Of a DNA stretch of 64,000 nucleotides, positions 8,579 through 16,835 are shown one piece after another. The stretch is from positions 1,550,001 through 1,614,000 of the forward strand of contig NZ_JAGJBZ010000002.1 in the NCBI RefSeq assembly GCF_020010925.1, read 5' to 3'. The position numbers and the translations under genes were made by a program. The notes under the pieces are model-generated. The model made no database searches. It was not told where the DNA came from and saw nothing but the letters and a program-made list of their open reading frames with translations. This stretch comes from Streptomyces griseiscabiei. Lineage in GTDB: Bacteria > Actinomycetota > Actinomycetes > Streptomycetales > Streptomycetaceae. Numbering within the stretch: position 1 is the stretch's first letter; each line of letters starts with the position of its first letter.

Positions 8579-9559
8579 ATGACCGACCCGGCCATCGCGG
8601 CGAACGGGCTGCGCAAGTCCTACGGCGACAAGGTCGTGCTCGACGGCATCGACCTGACCGTCCCGGAGGGGACGATCTTCTCCCTGCTGGGCCCGAACGG
8701 CGCCGGCAAGACCACCGCCGTGAAGATCCTCTCCACCCTGATCTCGCCCGGCGCCGGCTCCGGCGGGATCCGCGTCGGCGGTCACGACGTCGTCGCCGAC
8801 CCGCAGGCGGTGCGCGCCGCGATCGGGGTCACCGGGCAGTTCTCCGCGGTCGACGGGCTGATCACCGGCGAGGAGAACATGCTCCTCATGGCCGACCTGC
8901 ACCACCTGCCCAGGAGCGAGGGGCGACGGGTCACCGCCGAACTGCTGGGACGCTTCGACCTGGTGGAGGCCGCGAAGAAGCCGGCCTCGACCTACTCCGG
9001 CGGCATGAAGCGGCGGCTCGACATCGCCATGACCCTCGTCGGCTCGCCCCGGATCATCTTCCTCGACGAGCCCACCACCGGCCTCGACCCCCGCTCCCGC
9101 CACAACATGTGGCAGATCATCCGCGAACTCGTCTCCGACGGCGTCACCGTCTTCCTCACCACCCAGTACCTGGAGGAGGCCGACGAACTCGCCGACCGCA
9201 TCGCCGTCCTCCACGACGGAAGGATCGCCGCCGAAGGCAGCGCGGAAGAACTCAAGCGCCTCGTCCCGGGCGGCCATGTCCGCCTCCGCTTCACCGACCC
9301 GACGGCGTATCAGTCGGCCGCCGCCGTCCTGCGCGAGGTCACCCGCGACGACGAGGCCCTCGCCCTCCAGCTCCCCAGCGGCGGCACCCAGCGCGAACTG
9401 CGCGCAGTGCTCGACCAGTTGGACGCCGCCGGCGTCGAGGCCGACGCACTCACCGTGCACACCCCCGACCTCGACGACGTGTTCTTCGCCCTCACCGGCC
9501 CCACCACCGCCACCGGGACACGGACCGTCCCCGACCAGCCCAAGGAGACCGTCCGATGA
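8579..9559 (+). CDS. DrrA-type ABC transporter ATP-binding protein
   Basis: 326 residues. The ATG at 8579 has GAAGGAG about nine bases upstream; the frame is open further upstream but conserved sequence begins here (IAANGLRKSYGDKVVLDGIDL). It shows Walker A GPNGAGKTT, Q-loop GVTGQFSAVD, signature YSGGMKRRLDIA, Walker B IIFLDEPTTGLD and H-loop LTTQYLEEAD. The longer C-terminal region after about residue 230 is as in daunorubicin-resistance-type (DrrA) exporter ATPases. It powers the membrane partner encoded next, whose ATG overlaps this stop (ATGA), so the two are translationally coupled. The exported compound is unknown. Confidence 0.9.
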   Translation: MTDPAIAANGLRKSYGDKVVLDGIDLTVPEGTIFSLLGPNGAGKTTAVKILSTLISPGAGSGGIRVGGHDVVADPQAVRAAIGVTGQFSAVDGLITGEENMLLMADLHHLPRSEGRRVTAELLGRFDLVEAAKKPASTYSGGMKRRLDIAMTLVGSPRIIFLDEPTTGLDPRSRHNMWQIIRELVSDGVTVFLTTQYLEEADELADRIAVLHDGRIAAEGSAEELKRLVPGGHVRLRFTDPTAYQSAAAVLREVTRDDEALALQLPSGGTQRELRAVLDQLDAAGVEADALTVHTPDLDDVFFALTGPTTATGTRTVPDQPKETVR

Positions 9560-10341
9560 GCGCCCTCGCCCTCGCCGTCCGCGACTCGAACACCATGCTG
9601 CGCCGCAACCTCCTGCACGCGCGCCGCTATCCGTCCCTCACCCTGAACCTGCTGCTGACCCCGATCATGCTGTTGCTGCTCTTCGTCTACATCTTCGGCG
9701 ACGTGATGAGCGCGGGCATCGGCGGCAGCGACCGCTCGGACTACATCGCCTACATCGTCCCGGGCATCCTGCTGATGACCGTCGGCGGCACCGTCGTCGG
9801 GACCGCGGTGTCCGTCTCCACCGACATGAACGAGGGCATCATCGCCCGCTTCCGGACGATGGCGATCCACCGCGGTTCCATCCTCATCGGGCATGTCGTC
9901 GGCAGTGTGCTGCAGTGCGTGGCGAGTGTGGTCCTCGTCGGCGGCGTCGGGGTGGCGATCGGCTTCCGGTCCACGGACGCCACGGTCCTGGAGTGGCTGG
10001 CCGCGTTCGGGCTGCTCGTCCTCTTCTCGCTGGCCCTCACCTGGATCGCGGTCGGCATGGGCCTGTCCAGCCCCAACGCGGAGGCCGCCGCCAACAGCGC
10101 CCAGCCGCTGATCCTGCTGCCGCTGATCTCCAGCGCCTTCATCCCGGCCGACACGATGCCGGGCTGGTTCCGGCCCATCGCCGAGTACCAGCCCTTCACC
10201 CCCGCCATCGAGACCCTGCGCGGCCTCCTCCTCGGCACCGAGATCGGCCACAACGGCTGGCTCGCCCTCGCCTGGACCCTGGCCCTCGCGACCCTCGGCT
10301 ACCTCTGGTCCACCAAGAAGTTCAACACCGACCCGAAGTGA
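9556..10341 (+). CDS. DrrB-type ABC transporter permease
   Basis: 261 residues. The ATG at 9556 overlaps the stop of the ATPase gene and AAGGAG lies nine bases upstream. It matches the ABC-2 membrane subunit plan: a cytoplasmic start with SNTMLRRNLLHARRYPSL, then six hydrophobic segments (LLLTPIMLLLLFVYIFG, YIVPGILLMTVGGTVVG, a conserved amphipathic RFRTMAIHRGSILIGHVVG, and three more to the C-terminus) with the typical LLPLISSAFIPADTMPGWFR loop. With the ATPase it forms an exporter in the cytoplasmic membrane, probably controlled by the GbsR/MarR-like regulator. Confidence 0.9.
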   Translation: MSALALAVRDSNTMLRRNLLHARRYPSLTLNLLLTPIMLLLLFVYIFGDVMSAGIGGSDRSDYIAYIVPGILLMTVGGTVVGTAVSVSTDMNEGIIARFRTMAIHRGSILIGHVVGSVLQCVASVVLVGGVGVAIGFRSTDATVLEWLAAFGLLVLFSLALTWIAVGMGLSSPNAEAAANSAQPLILLPLISSAFIPADTMPGWFRPIAEYQPFTPAIETLRGLLLGTEIGHNGWLALAWTLALATLGYLWSTKKFNTDPK

Positions 10342-10364
10342 CCACCGAGCACAGCGACCCCGCA

Positions 10365-10389
10365 CCCCGCGCCCCAAAGGGGCGCGGGG
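10365..10389. terminator. Perfect GC hairpin terminator
   Basis: Eleven-base arms (CCCCGCGCCCC / GGGGCGCGGGG) around an AAA loop, 24 bases after the permease stop and before a convergent gene. The following bases (10390-10450) resemble, in reverse, the sequence at 52170-52215, making it a member of the repeat family listed below. Confidence 0.8.
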
Positions 10390-10457
10390 CTGTGTCGATA
10401 TGCGGCTCCGCCGCGTGGGCGCGATCAGCCCCGACGCACCCGCACCCGGCCCTCACC

Positions 10458-11528
10458 TCACCCGGCAGACGCGACTCCGCCGACCACCCCCACAGACCCC
10501 CGCACCACCACATGCGTCCCCAGCAACAGGTGCTCGTCCCCCACTCCAGCGGAGCGCAGTGCCGTCCGCACCGCCAGCCGCCCCAACTCCTCGTACGGCA
10601 CCCGCACGGTCGTCAGCGGCGGCCACAGATCCCGCGCGAACGGAATGTCGTCGTACCCCACCAGCGACACGTCCTCCGGCACCGACAACCCCGCCTCACG
10701 CAGCGCGGTCAGTGCCCCCGCCGCGACCATGTCCGTCGCCGCCATCACCGCCGTGAAGTCGAGCCCCGTCTCCAACGCCCGCCGCATCGACCGGTATCCG
10801 GAGTCCCGGGTGAAGTCCCCGGCCAGCCGCAGCGCGGGGTCCGCCTCGACCCCCCGCGCGTGATGGGCCGCCAGATACCCGCGCTCACGCCCCTGCGCCG
10901 TGGTGTGCTCCGGCTCGCCGCCGAGGAAGAGGATCCGCCGGTGGCCCCGGGACAGGACATGCGCGCACAGGGCGTACGCGCCGCCCTCGTTGTCGTACTC
11001 GATGACCGTGACCGGTGCCCCCGGATCGAGCGGCGGCCGTCCGCACAGCACGAGCCGGGACCCGGCCGCCGCCAGCGCGTCGGCGAACCGCGCGGTGCGC
11101 GAGCGGTACTCGGGGGTGTCCGCGCCGCCGCCGACGAGGATGACCGCGGCGGCCCGCTGCGCCCGCATCGTCTCGATGAAGTCCGACTCGTGCGCCGCGT
11201 CACCGTCGGTGCTGCACACCAGGCACAGATGCCCGAGCCGGGTCGCCTCCCGCTCCACACCGTGGGCCATCAGCGCGAACGACGGGCCGGTGATGTCGTC
11301 GAGGACGAAGCCGAGGGTGGGGGTGCCGGCGCCGGCGATCGCCTTGGCGCGGGCGTCGGCGACGTAGTCCAGTTCCCGGACGACCCGCAGGACCTGCGTA
11401 CGGGTCGCCGCGCTCACCGGGTACACCCCGCCGAGCACCCGTGACACCGTCGCCGCCGAGACCCCGGCCCGCGCCGCGACGTCCCGGATCGTGGTGCGGC
11501 CCCCGCCTTCGGCGCTCTTCCTCGTCAT
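10458..11528 (-). CDS. LacI-family transcriptional regulator
   Basis: 356 residues from the ATG at 11528; an upstream in-frame GTG at 11558 is less likely because it would sit directly beside the operator-like palindrome. The N-terminal LacI helix-turn-helix is clear (TIRDVAARAGVSAATVSRVLGG, then the hinge region), followed by a periplasmic-binding-protein fold for a sugar-like effector (LGFVLDDITGPSFALMAHGVE, RRILFLGG, GYRSMRRAL, MAATDMVAAGALTALREAGLSVPEDVSLVGYDD). It probably represses its own gene through the palindrome at 11561-11576. No sugar-pathway gene is directly beside it, so its other targets are unknown. Confidence 0.88.
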   Translation of the reverse strand: MTRKSAEGGGRTTIRDVAARAGVSAATVSRVLGGVYPVSAATRTQVLRVVRELDYVADARAKAIAGAGTPTLGFVLDDITGPSFALMAHGVEREATRLGHLCLVCSTDGDAAHESDFIETMRAQRAAAVILVGGGADTPEYRSRTARFADALAAAGSRLVLCGRPPLDPGAPVTVIEYDNEGGAYALCAHVLSRGHRRILFLGGEPEHTTAQGRERGYLAAHHARGVEADPALRLAGDFTRDSGYRSMRRALETGLDFTAVMAATDMVAAGALTALREAGLSVPEDVSLVGYDDIPFARDLWPPLTTVRVPYEELGRLAVRTALRSAGVGDEHLLLGTHVVVRGSVGVVGGVASAG

Positions 11529-11560
11529 GCCCCGCTCCGCCCCGCCTCTCGGCACCACGT

Positions 11561-11576
11561 CGGTAACCGGTTACCG
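11561..11576. promoter_or_regulatory. LacI-type operator-like palindrome
   Basis: CGGTAACCGGTTACCG is a perfect 16-base palindrome with a central CG-type dyad as LacI-family proteins prefer, 33 bases upstream of the LacI-type gene start. Autoregulation is inferred. Confidence 0.65.
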
Positions 11577-11639
11577 ACGAACGGAGGCTAGCAGCGGGAG
11601 AGCCGTGGATGACCCCCCGCCGGTCAGCCCAGTGCCCTC

Positions 11640-11801
11640 GGGCCTGTGTGGGGTTGTGATCTGGGCTCGCGGGGCGTGGCACGCACGCTCGCCGCGTTGC
11701 CGAAATGCCCTAGTAGCTCCGCTACGAGGGCCTTCCGGCGCCTTGCGATCGCACGCACCACGCCCCGCTCCCTGATCCAGATCACAACCCCACACAGGCC
11801 C
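11640..11801. repeat. 162-bp inverted-repeat element
   Basis: The outer 25 bases at 11640-11664 and 11777-11801 are perfect reverse complements (they begin GGGCCTGTGTGGGG). The interior arms are also related, for example GCGGGGCGTGG on both sides and CCCTAGTAG against CCCTCGTAG, so nearly the whole segment can fold into one long imperfect hairpin with a short centre near 11720. It carries no transposase. The right arm supplies the last codons and TGA of the neighbouring methyltransferase gene. It could be a MITE-like element or a very long terminator; no clear target duplication is visible. Confidence 0.75.
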
Positions 11802-12768
11802 TGGCGATGGCCGCGATCGCCTCGGGCCCGACCCGGCAGCAGCCGCCGATCAGCCGGGCCCCGGCCGTCCGCCACGCCTCCACCTGTGCGGTGGTGAACG
11901 TCGACCGCCCGGTCCAGGCCCGTGCGGTGGCGTCCCAGACCTCGCCGCTGTTCGGATAGACGACGACCGGTTTGCCGGTGACCCGGACGGCCGTCTCGAT
12001 CGCGCCGTCCACGTCGTCGGGCGAGCAGCAGTTCACCCCGACGGCGACGACCTCCTCGGCGTCGGCGGCGAGCGCGAAGGCCTCCTCCAGCGGCTGACCG
12101 GCGCGGGTGCGGTCACCGGCCACGGTGTAGGACAGCCAGGCGGGCACGTCCAGTCCGCGGATCGCCCGCAGCAGCGCCTCCGCCTCGTCGGTGTCCGGGA
12201 TGGTCTCCAGGGCCAGGACGTCGGGGCGGGCGGCGGCCAGCACCTCCAGACGGGGGCGGTGGAACCGTTCCAGTTCGGCCACGCTCAGTCCGTACCGGCC
12301 CCGGTACTCGGAGCCGTCCGCGAGCATCGCCCCGTACGGGCCGACCGAGGCGGCCACCAGCAGCGGGCGCGTGCCGTCCTGCGCGCCGCCGCCGGGCGCG
12401 CCGCTCTTCGCCCCGGCCTCGACCGCCGCGTCCACGGCCAGCTCCACGCTCAGGGCCATGAGTTCGGCCGACCGCTCGTGCGGGATGCCGCGCTTGCCGA
12501 AGCCCTCGAAGGTGGCCTGGTAGCTGGCGGTGATCGCCACGCTCGCGCCCGCCTCGTAGTAGGCGAGGTGCGCCTCGGTGATCGCCTCCGGGTGCTCCAC
12601 GAGCAGCCGCGCGGACCAGAGTTCGTCGCTCAGGTCGTGCCCGGCCGCGTGCAGCTGGTTGGACATACCGCCGTCGAGGACGAGGACCTCGGCGGCGAGG
12701 GCCGCGGCGAAGGGGCTGATGGGCGGGCCGGGGAGGTGCGGGAGGGCGCCGGGTGCGTTGCTGGTCAT
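11782..12768 (-). CDS. mmuM: Homocysteine S-methyltransferase
   Basis: 328 residues from the ATG at 12768; the frame runs open to 12840 but similarity starts at about residue 20 (LVLDGGMSNQLHAAG). This is the zinc-dependent Pfam S-methyl_trans fold: the zinc ligands are in GVNCCSP and near the C-terminus in IGGCCRVGPEAI, with ITASYQAT and ALETIPD as other landmarks. It transfers a methyl group from S-methylmethionine (or S-adenosylmethionine) to homocysteine, giving methionine, in the cytoplasm. A permease gene is divergent from it, recalling the mmuP-mmuM pair of enterobacteria. The stop codon lies inside an inverted-repeat element, which may have replaced the original 3' end. Confidence 0.85.
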   Translation of the reverse strand: MTSNAPGALPHLPGPPISPFAAALAAEVLVLDGGMSNQLHAAGHDLSDELWSARLLVEHPEAITEAHLAYYEAGASVAITASYQATFEGFGKRGIPHERSAELMALSVELAVDAAVEAGAKSGAPGGGAQDGTRPLLVAASVGPYGAMLADGSEYRGRYGLSVAELERFHRPRLEVLAAARPDVLALETIPDTDEAEALLRAIRGLDVPAWLSYTVAGDRTRAGQPLEEAFALAADAEEVVAVGVNCCSPDDVDGAIETAVRVTGKPVVVYPNSGEVWDATARAWTGRSTFTTAQVEAWRTAGARLIGGCCRVGPEAIAAIARACVGL

Positions 12769-12905
12769 GCCGACGACGGTAGTCCAGCCACCCGGGTGGG
12801 CACCCGATTGTGTCCAGCCCGTGAACAGATTGCCCATCATGTGGAACGCGGCGGTACGATCACGCCCTCCCCGTCCCCACCCCTCCCCATCCCCCGGGAA
12901 CCGCC

Positions 12906-14372
12906 ATGACCACCAGCACCCCCGAGGCCACCGAGCCCGAACCGACCCCGGCGGCCGAGGCCGACGCGAAGACGAGCACGAGCGCCGGCGCGGGCGCCGT
13001 CGCTCCGGGCGCCCCCGCCCCGGGCCGCAAGTTCGGTCTCGCCGCGGCGACCGCCCTCGTCATGGGCAACATCATCGGCGGCGGTATCTTCACCCTCCCC
13101 GCCGCCGTCGCCCCGTACGGCACGGTCAGCCTGGTCGCCTTCGTCGTCCTCTCCGTGGCCGCCGTCCTGCTCGCGCTGCTCTTCGGGAAGCTGGCCCGGC
13201 GCAGCCCGGTCACCGGCGGCCTGTACGTCTACCCGCGCGACGCCTTCGGCCCGTTCGCGGGCTTCCTGTCGGCCTGGTCGTACTGGACGATGTGCTGGGT
13301 CAGCATCGCCGCGCTCGCCGTCGGTGTCGTCGGCTATGTCGACGTGCTGATACCCCTCGGCGACAGCAAGGCCGTCCTCGCGCTGGTGGCCCTGGCCGCC
13401 CTGTGGCTGCCGGCCGCCGCGAACTTCGCGGGCACCCGCTATGTGGGCGCCGTGCAGATCGTCTCCACGGTGCTGAAGTTCGTGCCGCTGCTGCTGGTCG
13501 CCACCATCGGTCTGTTCTTCGTCGACCTCGACAACTACGGCCCGTTCAACGCCTCCGGCGAGAGCACCCCGGGCGCGATCGCCGCCGCCGCGGCCCTTCT
13601 CCTCTACAGCTTCCTCGGCGTCGAGTCGGCCGCCGTCAGCGCCGGCGAGGTCAAGGACCCCGAGCGCACCGTGGGCCGGGCCAGCGTCCTCGGCACGCTC
13701 GCCTCCGCGCTGGTCTACATCCTCGGTACGGTCGCCGTGTTCGGCCTGGTCCCGCACAAGGAACTCGTCGAGTCCGGGGCGCCCTTCGCCGACGCCGTGA
13801 ACTCGATCGCGGGCGGCAGCTGGGGCGGCACGGTGATCGCCCTGGTCGCGGTCGCCTCGATCGTCGGCTGCCTCAACGGCTGGGTCCTGCTCAGCGCCCA
13901 GATGCCGTACGCCGCCGCCCGCGACGGCCTCTTCCCGAAGCCGTTCGCCCGTGTCGGCAAGGGCGGTGTCCCCGGCTTCGGTGTCCTCGCCACTGCCGTC
14001 CTCGGCACGCTCCTGATCGTCGTGAACTACGCGGACGACCCGGACACCGCGTTCCGTGTCCTCGTCCTCATCACCACGTTCACCGGCTGCGTCCCCTACC
14101 TGCTCTCCGCCGCCGCCCAGCTGTACTGGCTGGCCCGCGGCACCCGCGAGCGCGTCCGCCCCGCCGGCCTCGTCCGCGACCTGATCGTCGCCGGCCTCTC
14201 CTTCGCCTTCTCCTTCTGGCTGATCGCCGGCGCGGGCTACGCGGCCGTCTACCAGGGCGCCCTGTTCCTCTTCGCGGGCATCCCGGTGTACGTGTGGCTG
14301 CGGGGGCGGCAGGAAGGGGCCGAGGAGCCGGAGGTCGCCGCCGCCGAGGCGGATGCGGACGTCGTCGCGTAG
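12906..14372 (+). CDS. APC-family amino acid permease
   Basis: 488 residues with about twelve hydrophobic segments after a 40-residue Ala/Glu/Pro-rich cytoplasmic tail. The APC hallmark in the first helix (GNIIGGGIFTLPAAVAPYG) and later segments (YSFLGVESAAVSAGEVKDPERTV, LNGWVLLSAQMPYAAARDGLFPKPF) identify an amino-acid/polyamine/organocation antiporter or symporter. The divergent homocysteine methyltransferase gene suggests uptake of S-methylmethionine or a related amino acid, but substrate choice cannot be read from the sequence. The ATG at 12906 has only a weak ribosome site. The 137-base gap to the methyltransferase should hold both promoters. Confidence 0.85.
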   Translation: MTTSTPEATEPEPTPAAEADAKTSTSAGAGAVAPGAPAPGRKFGLAAATALVMGNIIGGGIFTLPAAVAPYGTVSLVAFVVLSVAAVLLALLFGKLARRSPVTGGLYVYPRDAFGPFAGFLSAWSYWTMCWVSIAALAVGVVGYVDVLIPLGDSKAVLALVALAALWLPAAANFAGTRYVGAVQIVSTVLKFVPLLLVATIGLFFVDLDNYGPFNASGESTPGAIAAAAALLLYSFLGVESAAVSAGEVKDPERTVGRASVLGTLASALVYILGTVAVFGLVPHKELVESGAPFADAVNSIAGGSWGGTVIALVAVASIVGCLNGWVLLSAQMPYAAARDGLFPKPFARVGKGGVPGFGVLATAVLGTLLIVVNYADDPDTAFRVLVLITTFTGCVPYLLSAAAQLYWLARGTRERVRPAGLVRDLIVAGLSFAFSFWLIAGAGYAAVYQGALFLFAGIPVYVWLRGRQEGAEEPEVAAAEADADVVA

Positions 14373-14466
14373 GCGCGCGCGACGGGCGGACGGCCGCCGA
14401 CCCCCGTACGGCGACCGTCCCCCTTCCGGCGCGAGTTCCGCTCGGTCCCTCCGTGGGACGCGCGGC

Positions 14467-16593
14467 TCAGCCCGTGGCCGCGTGCCGACCGCCCCCGCGC
14501 CGGTTGTTCCTGCGGCGCCGGGTCACCGGCACCAGCAGTCCGGACAGCCCGCCGAGGGCGAGGGCGTACGGCCACCAGCCGAGGCCGCTGTCGGCGGAGG
14601 CGCTCGCGTTCCGCGTACGGGGGTCCTGGGCGCCGGAGCCGGCGTCGGTACCGGCGCCCGCGGCGCCCTTCACGGAGGGCGACGGGCTCGTCCTCGCGGC
14701 GGTCAGGACGACGTCGTTGCCGTCGCCGCCCTGGTAGGTGATCCGGTAGGTGTTCCCGGCGAGTTTCACCCGGGCGCCCTCGCGCAGCCCGGTGAACGTC
14801 CCGGTGGTGGCGCCCCTGCCGCGATGGTCGAGCACGGTGACGCGCTCGCCGGGTCCGCCGACGGCGGCCAGGGCCGCGAAGTCCAGCCCACCGGCCAGCC
14901 GCACCGTCCCGGACACCTTCAACGGCCGCTCCCGCAGCACCAGTCGACCCTTCTTCGTCTGGGTGTAGCCGCCGGTGACGGTGAGCCCGGCCACGACCAC
15001 GCCGTCGTTGGTCACCGCGCCCTTCACCGTGCCCTTGCCGGACAGCGACCTGGTCACCTTGAGCCCGGCCGGGCCCACGTCGAGCCTCGCCCCGGCGGTG
15101 GTGAGCCGGACGGTCCTGCTGCGGGCGAGTGTCGCCCCGGAGCGGAGGGCCAGCGTGCCCTTGGTGACGGTCGTGGCCCCGGTGTAGGTCACCCCGCCGC
15201 CCGTCAGGGTCGTGGTGGCCTTGCCCGACTGGGTGAGCGAGCCGCTGCCGCCGACCCGTGACAGCGTCACCGGCTTCGAGACGTTGCGCACGATCAGCGA
15301 ACCGTTGTTCACCACCTTGGAGAGGGCGCCCTTGGTGTAGAGCCCGCCGTCGCCCCCGGACCTGCCGCTGCCCAGCCGCAGCACCGCGCCCTTCTCGACC
15401 GTGGTCGAGCCGTCGTAGTACTGGACGGCGGCGAAGGTGACGTCGTTGCCCCTGGTCCCGGCGATGACGATGTCCCCGGCGCCGGGCGCGGAGAGCGTGT
15501 CGTGGTAGCGGCCGCCGCCGATGGGGGCGCCCAGGGTGACGGGCCCGTCGTAGTCGAAGGTGAGCAGCGAACGGGAGCGCGCGGCGAGGAGGTTGATGTA
15601 CACCGTCTCGGCCGTGCCCGGCATGAAGATCTTGTCCGTCGTCCCGTCGCCCCACTGGACGTTCGCGCCCTTGATGTTGGTGCCGCGCTTGTTGACGTTC
15701 TTGCGTGCGGGCGTCCAGTTGAGGGCGGGGTCGCTGAGCGAGGGGTTGGTGTCGCCGCCCCGGTCCGACCAGCTGTACTGGCCGGTGAGGATCACCTTGC
15801 CGCCCGGCCGCGACTGGACGTTGATGTCGCTGCCGTACTCGCGCTGGTAGAAGTCCATGCCCTGGGTGACGGTCTGTCCCAGCGGGGTGTCCACGGTCCA
15901 GGTGCCCTGGTTGAGGACCTTGCGGGCGTTCGGCAGGGCGGTCGCGAACTCCGGGCGTCCGGCGTTCACCTGTGTGCCGTTGTCGATGACCCCGGTGAAG
16001 GGATGGGTGCCCGACAGGTCCCAGGTGGCCCACAGGAACCTCGGCTGGCTGACCAGGCCGGAGCCGCTGATGGTCCCCAGGTTGTACGCGACGTCCTTCA
16101 GGGCGAGCCGCAGGGTGCCGTCGACCCGGATGTTGTTCTGGTTGAGCCGGAACGCCGGGGTGTCGTACGGGTAGTGGCCGATCACGCCGGTCGAGCCGCT
16201 GTTCCCGTACTGGAGGGTCGCGCCCGCGGCGACGGTCACGGCGGGCGGGTCCGGGCGGGTGACGGTGACGTACGGGTGGTTGCCGCCGAGCTTGTGCACG
16301 CTCTGCCGCTGCCGGGACTTCGGCAGGGTGAAGTCGCTGTCCCTGGTGAGGATCAGCGTCCCGGTGCCGCGCACGGTGAGCGTGCCGGTGCCGCTGAACA
16401 CACCGTCGTACGTGGTCGTCCCGGGCGGCACGGTCACCACCGTGTCCCCGGTGAGCGTGATGTTCCGCCCGGCGAGGACATCGGCGGTCGCGTCGCGGGG
16501 TCCGGCGGCGGTCGCGGTCAGGGCGCCGAGCATCAGGGCGGTGACCGCCAGGGCTCCGGCGGCCGACGCTGTCTTGTGGAGAGAGGTGCGCAC
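14467..16593 (-). CDS. Surface-anchored protein with autotransporter-type beta-strand repeats
   Basis: 708 residues from a GTG. A Sec signal (about 1-30, ending ALTATAAG) leads into a long Gly/Thr/Val-rich region of repeated short strands: GTLTVRGTGTLILT, GSGLVSQPRFLW, YDGSTTVEKGAVLRLGSG, GGGVTYTGATTVTKGTLALRSGATL. The GxTTVxxGxLxL pattern matches the PATR repeat (PF12951) that forms beta-helix passenger stalks in Gram-negative autotransporters. Here it ends instead with one membrane helix (WWPYALALGGLSGLLVPV) and an Arg-rich tail, with no beta-barrel and no LPXTG motif, so it is probably anchored in the cytoplasmic membrane. Its position beside GH43 genes suggests handling of plant polysaccharide. 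Substrate and activity are unknown. Confidence 0.65.
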   Translation of the reverse strand: MRTSLHKTASAAGALAVTALMLGALTATAAGPRDATADVLAGRNITLTGDTVVTVPPGTTTYDGVFSGTGTLTVRGTGTLILTRDSDFTLPKSRQRQSVHKLGGNHPYVTVTRPDPPAVTVAAGATLQYGNSGSTGVIGHYPYDTPAFRLNQNNIRVDGTLRLALKDVAYNLGTISGSGLVSQPRFLWATWDLSGTHPFTGVIDNGTQVNAGRPEFATALPNARKVLNQGTWTVDTPLGQTVTQGMDFYQREYGSDINVQSRPGGKVILTGQYSWSDRGGDTNPSLSDPALNWTPARKNVNKRGTNIKGANVQWGDGTTDKIFMPGTAETVYINLLAARSRSLLTFDYDGPVTLGAPIGGGRYHDTLSAPGAGDIVIAGTRGNDVTFAAVQYYDGSTTVEKGAVLRLGSGRSGGDGGLYTKGALSKVVNNGSLIVRNVSKPVTLSRVGGSGSLTQSGKATTTLTGGGVTYTGATTVTKGTLALRSGATLARSRTVRLTTAGARLDVGPAGLKVTRSLSGKGTVKGAVTNDGVVVAGLTVTGGYTQTKKGRLVLRERPLKVSGTVRLAGGLDFAALAAVGGPGERVTVLDHRGRGATTGTFTGLREGARVKLAGNTYRITYQGGDGNDVVLTAARTSPSPSVKGAAGAGTDAGSGAQDPRTRNASASADSGLGWWPYALALGGLSGLLVPVTRRRRNNRRGGGRHAATG

Positions 16594-16631
16594 GGACGGG
16601 AGACGGTCCGGTGCTCACCGCGATAACAGAA

Positions 16632-16689
16632 ACTTCGCGAAGTCCGGCTTCGGTGTATCGGTTCGTTCCTGTGAGCTTGTGTTCGTTCC
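16632..16689. promoter_or_regulatory. Palindrome and direct repeat in a divergent promoter region
   Basis: Between the surface protein and the GH43 genes lie the perfect palindrome ACTTCGCGAAGT (16632-16643) and two copies of GTTCGTTCC at 16661-16669 and 16681-16689, 20 bases apart and so on the same helix face. Regulatory use is inferred. Confidence 0.4.
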
Positions 16690-16835
16690 GCCCGACCCGT
16701 TGACCTCGACGTAACACGCCCTTACCTTTTCGCCGTTCGGAATGACTGATCTTGTGCGAAATGTCGAACGATTCTGTTTCCTTTTGTTCCCCCCACCTCC
16801 CCCCACGTGCAGAAACCTGCAGAGAGGCAGAGCGC

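Noticed and set aside
11491..11897. Small ORFs on both strands across the inverted-repeat element
   Set aside because: They read through hairpin arms, overlap each other and match no protein pattern; no transposase motif is present.
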